From contig JBQTIM010000085.1 of assembly GCA_052388135.1 (NCBI GenBank), forward strand, positions 1 to 48,477: a DNA stretch of 48,477 bases, written 5' to 3'. The DNA is from JBQTIM01 sp052388135 (GTDB lineage: Bacteria > Elusimicrobiota > Elusimicrobia > FEN-1173). The position numbers and the translations under genes are program-made. The notes under the pieces were generated by a model. The model was not told the origin of the DNA. It worked only from the letters and a program-made list of their open reading frames with translations, and did no database searches. Positions 48,043 to 48,477 of the stretch are shown piece by piece (positions within the stretch are counted from its first letter, which is position 1; each line of letters begins with the position of its first letter).

Positions 48043-48477
48043 TCAACCCTGGCCCGCTTTGTCCAGAATTTCGCGCGGGATGTCGAAGTTGGCGTAGACT
48101 TCCGTGACGTCGTCGTGGTTCTCCAACTCGTCCATGAGGGCCAGCATCTGGTCGGCGTCGCCGCCGGAGAGCTTCACCGTGGTGTTGGGGATCATGGTGA
48201 CGTCGGCCGCCGTCAGGGGAACCTTGGCGGCTTCCAAGGCTTTCTTAACGGCCTCGAACTCGGCCGGGCCGGTGACGATCTCGTAAGACTCGTCGTCCTC
48301 CGCTTTAAAGTCCTCGCCTCCGGCGTCTATGGCGATGGACATGAGCTTTTCCTCATCGGGCCAGGCTTTCTTGTCCACGGTGAGGTAGCCCTTGGGCTGG
48401 AACATCCAGGCCACGCAGCCGGGCGCGCCCAGGTTTCCGTTGTGGCTGGCGAATATTTTTCGAATTTCGGAGGAGGT
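48043..48477 (-). CDS. YebC/PmpR family protein (partial, runs off the window)
   Basis: The visible 144 codons encode the C-terminal two-thirds of a YebC-type protein: SSEIRKIFASHNGNLGAPGCVAWMF, DEEKLMSIAIDAGGEDF, IPNTTVKLSGGDADQMLALMDELENHDDVTEVYANFDI. The frame is open through the right edge, so the start is outside. The family includes transcriptional regulators and, more recently, proteins linked to translation. The gene lies just upstream of ruvC, a very common arrangement; a 100-base gap without a clear promoter separates them. Confidence 0.93.
   Translation of the reverse strand, partial: TSSEIRKIFASHNGNLGAPGCVAWMFQPKGYLTVDKKAWPDEEKLMSIAIDAGGEDFKAEDDESYEIVTGPAEFEAVKKALEAAKVPLTAADVTMIPNTTVKLSGGDADQMLALMDELENHDDVTEVYANFDIPREILDKAGQG

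Overview
The window is 48.5 kb of GC-rich chromosomal DNA from a Gram-negative bacterium. The evidence for an outer membrane is direct: Kdo synthesis and transfer (kdsA, kdsB, kdsC, waaA), heptose activation (hldA-type kinase, gmhB), lipid A genes (lpxK, an lpxL-type acyltransferase), LPS export (lptA, lptB, lptC), an O-antigen ligase and eight glycosyltransferases. A 91-residue PEP-CTERM protein implies an exosortase elsewhere in the genome. The gene order and style resemble uncultivated deep lineages such as Elusimicrobiota, but this is only an impression; no rRNA or other decisive marker is present.

Layout. 0.3-1.3 kb (minus): an isocitrate dehydrogenase with a near-consensus sigma-70 promoter. 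1.4-3.7 kb (plus): a class A penicillin-binding protein. 3.7-7.6 kb (plus): three genes that read as a lysine degradation operon, namely a lysine 6-dehydrogenase, an aldehyde dehydrogenase and a DUF1338 2-oxoadipate dioxygenase/decarboxylase. 7.7-9.3 kb: an intergenic-rich stretch holding a tandem repeat that carries copies of a tRNA 3' end, tRNA-Leu(UAA), an unidentified structured RNA with its own promoter and terminator, a small secreted protein and the PEP-CTERM protein. 9.3-13 kb (minus): a response regulator with a four-cysteine tail, a receiver-HPt protein and a large thioredoxin-fold protein. 13-48.5 kb (minus): an almost unbroken run of co-directional genes. In transcription order these are yebC, ruvCAB, DUF2905, spoIID-like, queA, tgt, yajC, secDF, a MetH-activation-like gene, then the LPS block from a DUF374 acyltransferase and waaA through the core glycosyltransferases, lpxK, lpxL, the ligase and gmhB, then hldA, kdsB, pyrG, kdsA, kdsC and lptCAB.

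Many neighbours overlap by 4 bases (ATGA, GTGA or TTGA), with frequent GTG and TTG starts, so translational coupling is probably widespread. The minus-strand run is interrupted at four places by short non-coding elements (about 166-270 bp) with terminal inverted repeats and flanking TA dinucleotides. They look like MITEs, and their ends supply stop codons, and sometimes start codons, to the genes beside them.

The points most worth a second look are the lysine operon with its apparently leaderless first gene, the structured RNA at 8.2-8.3 kb, the tRNA 3'-end tandem array, the MITE-like family, and a glycosyltransferase fused to an LmeA/DUF2993-like domain.
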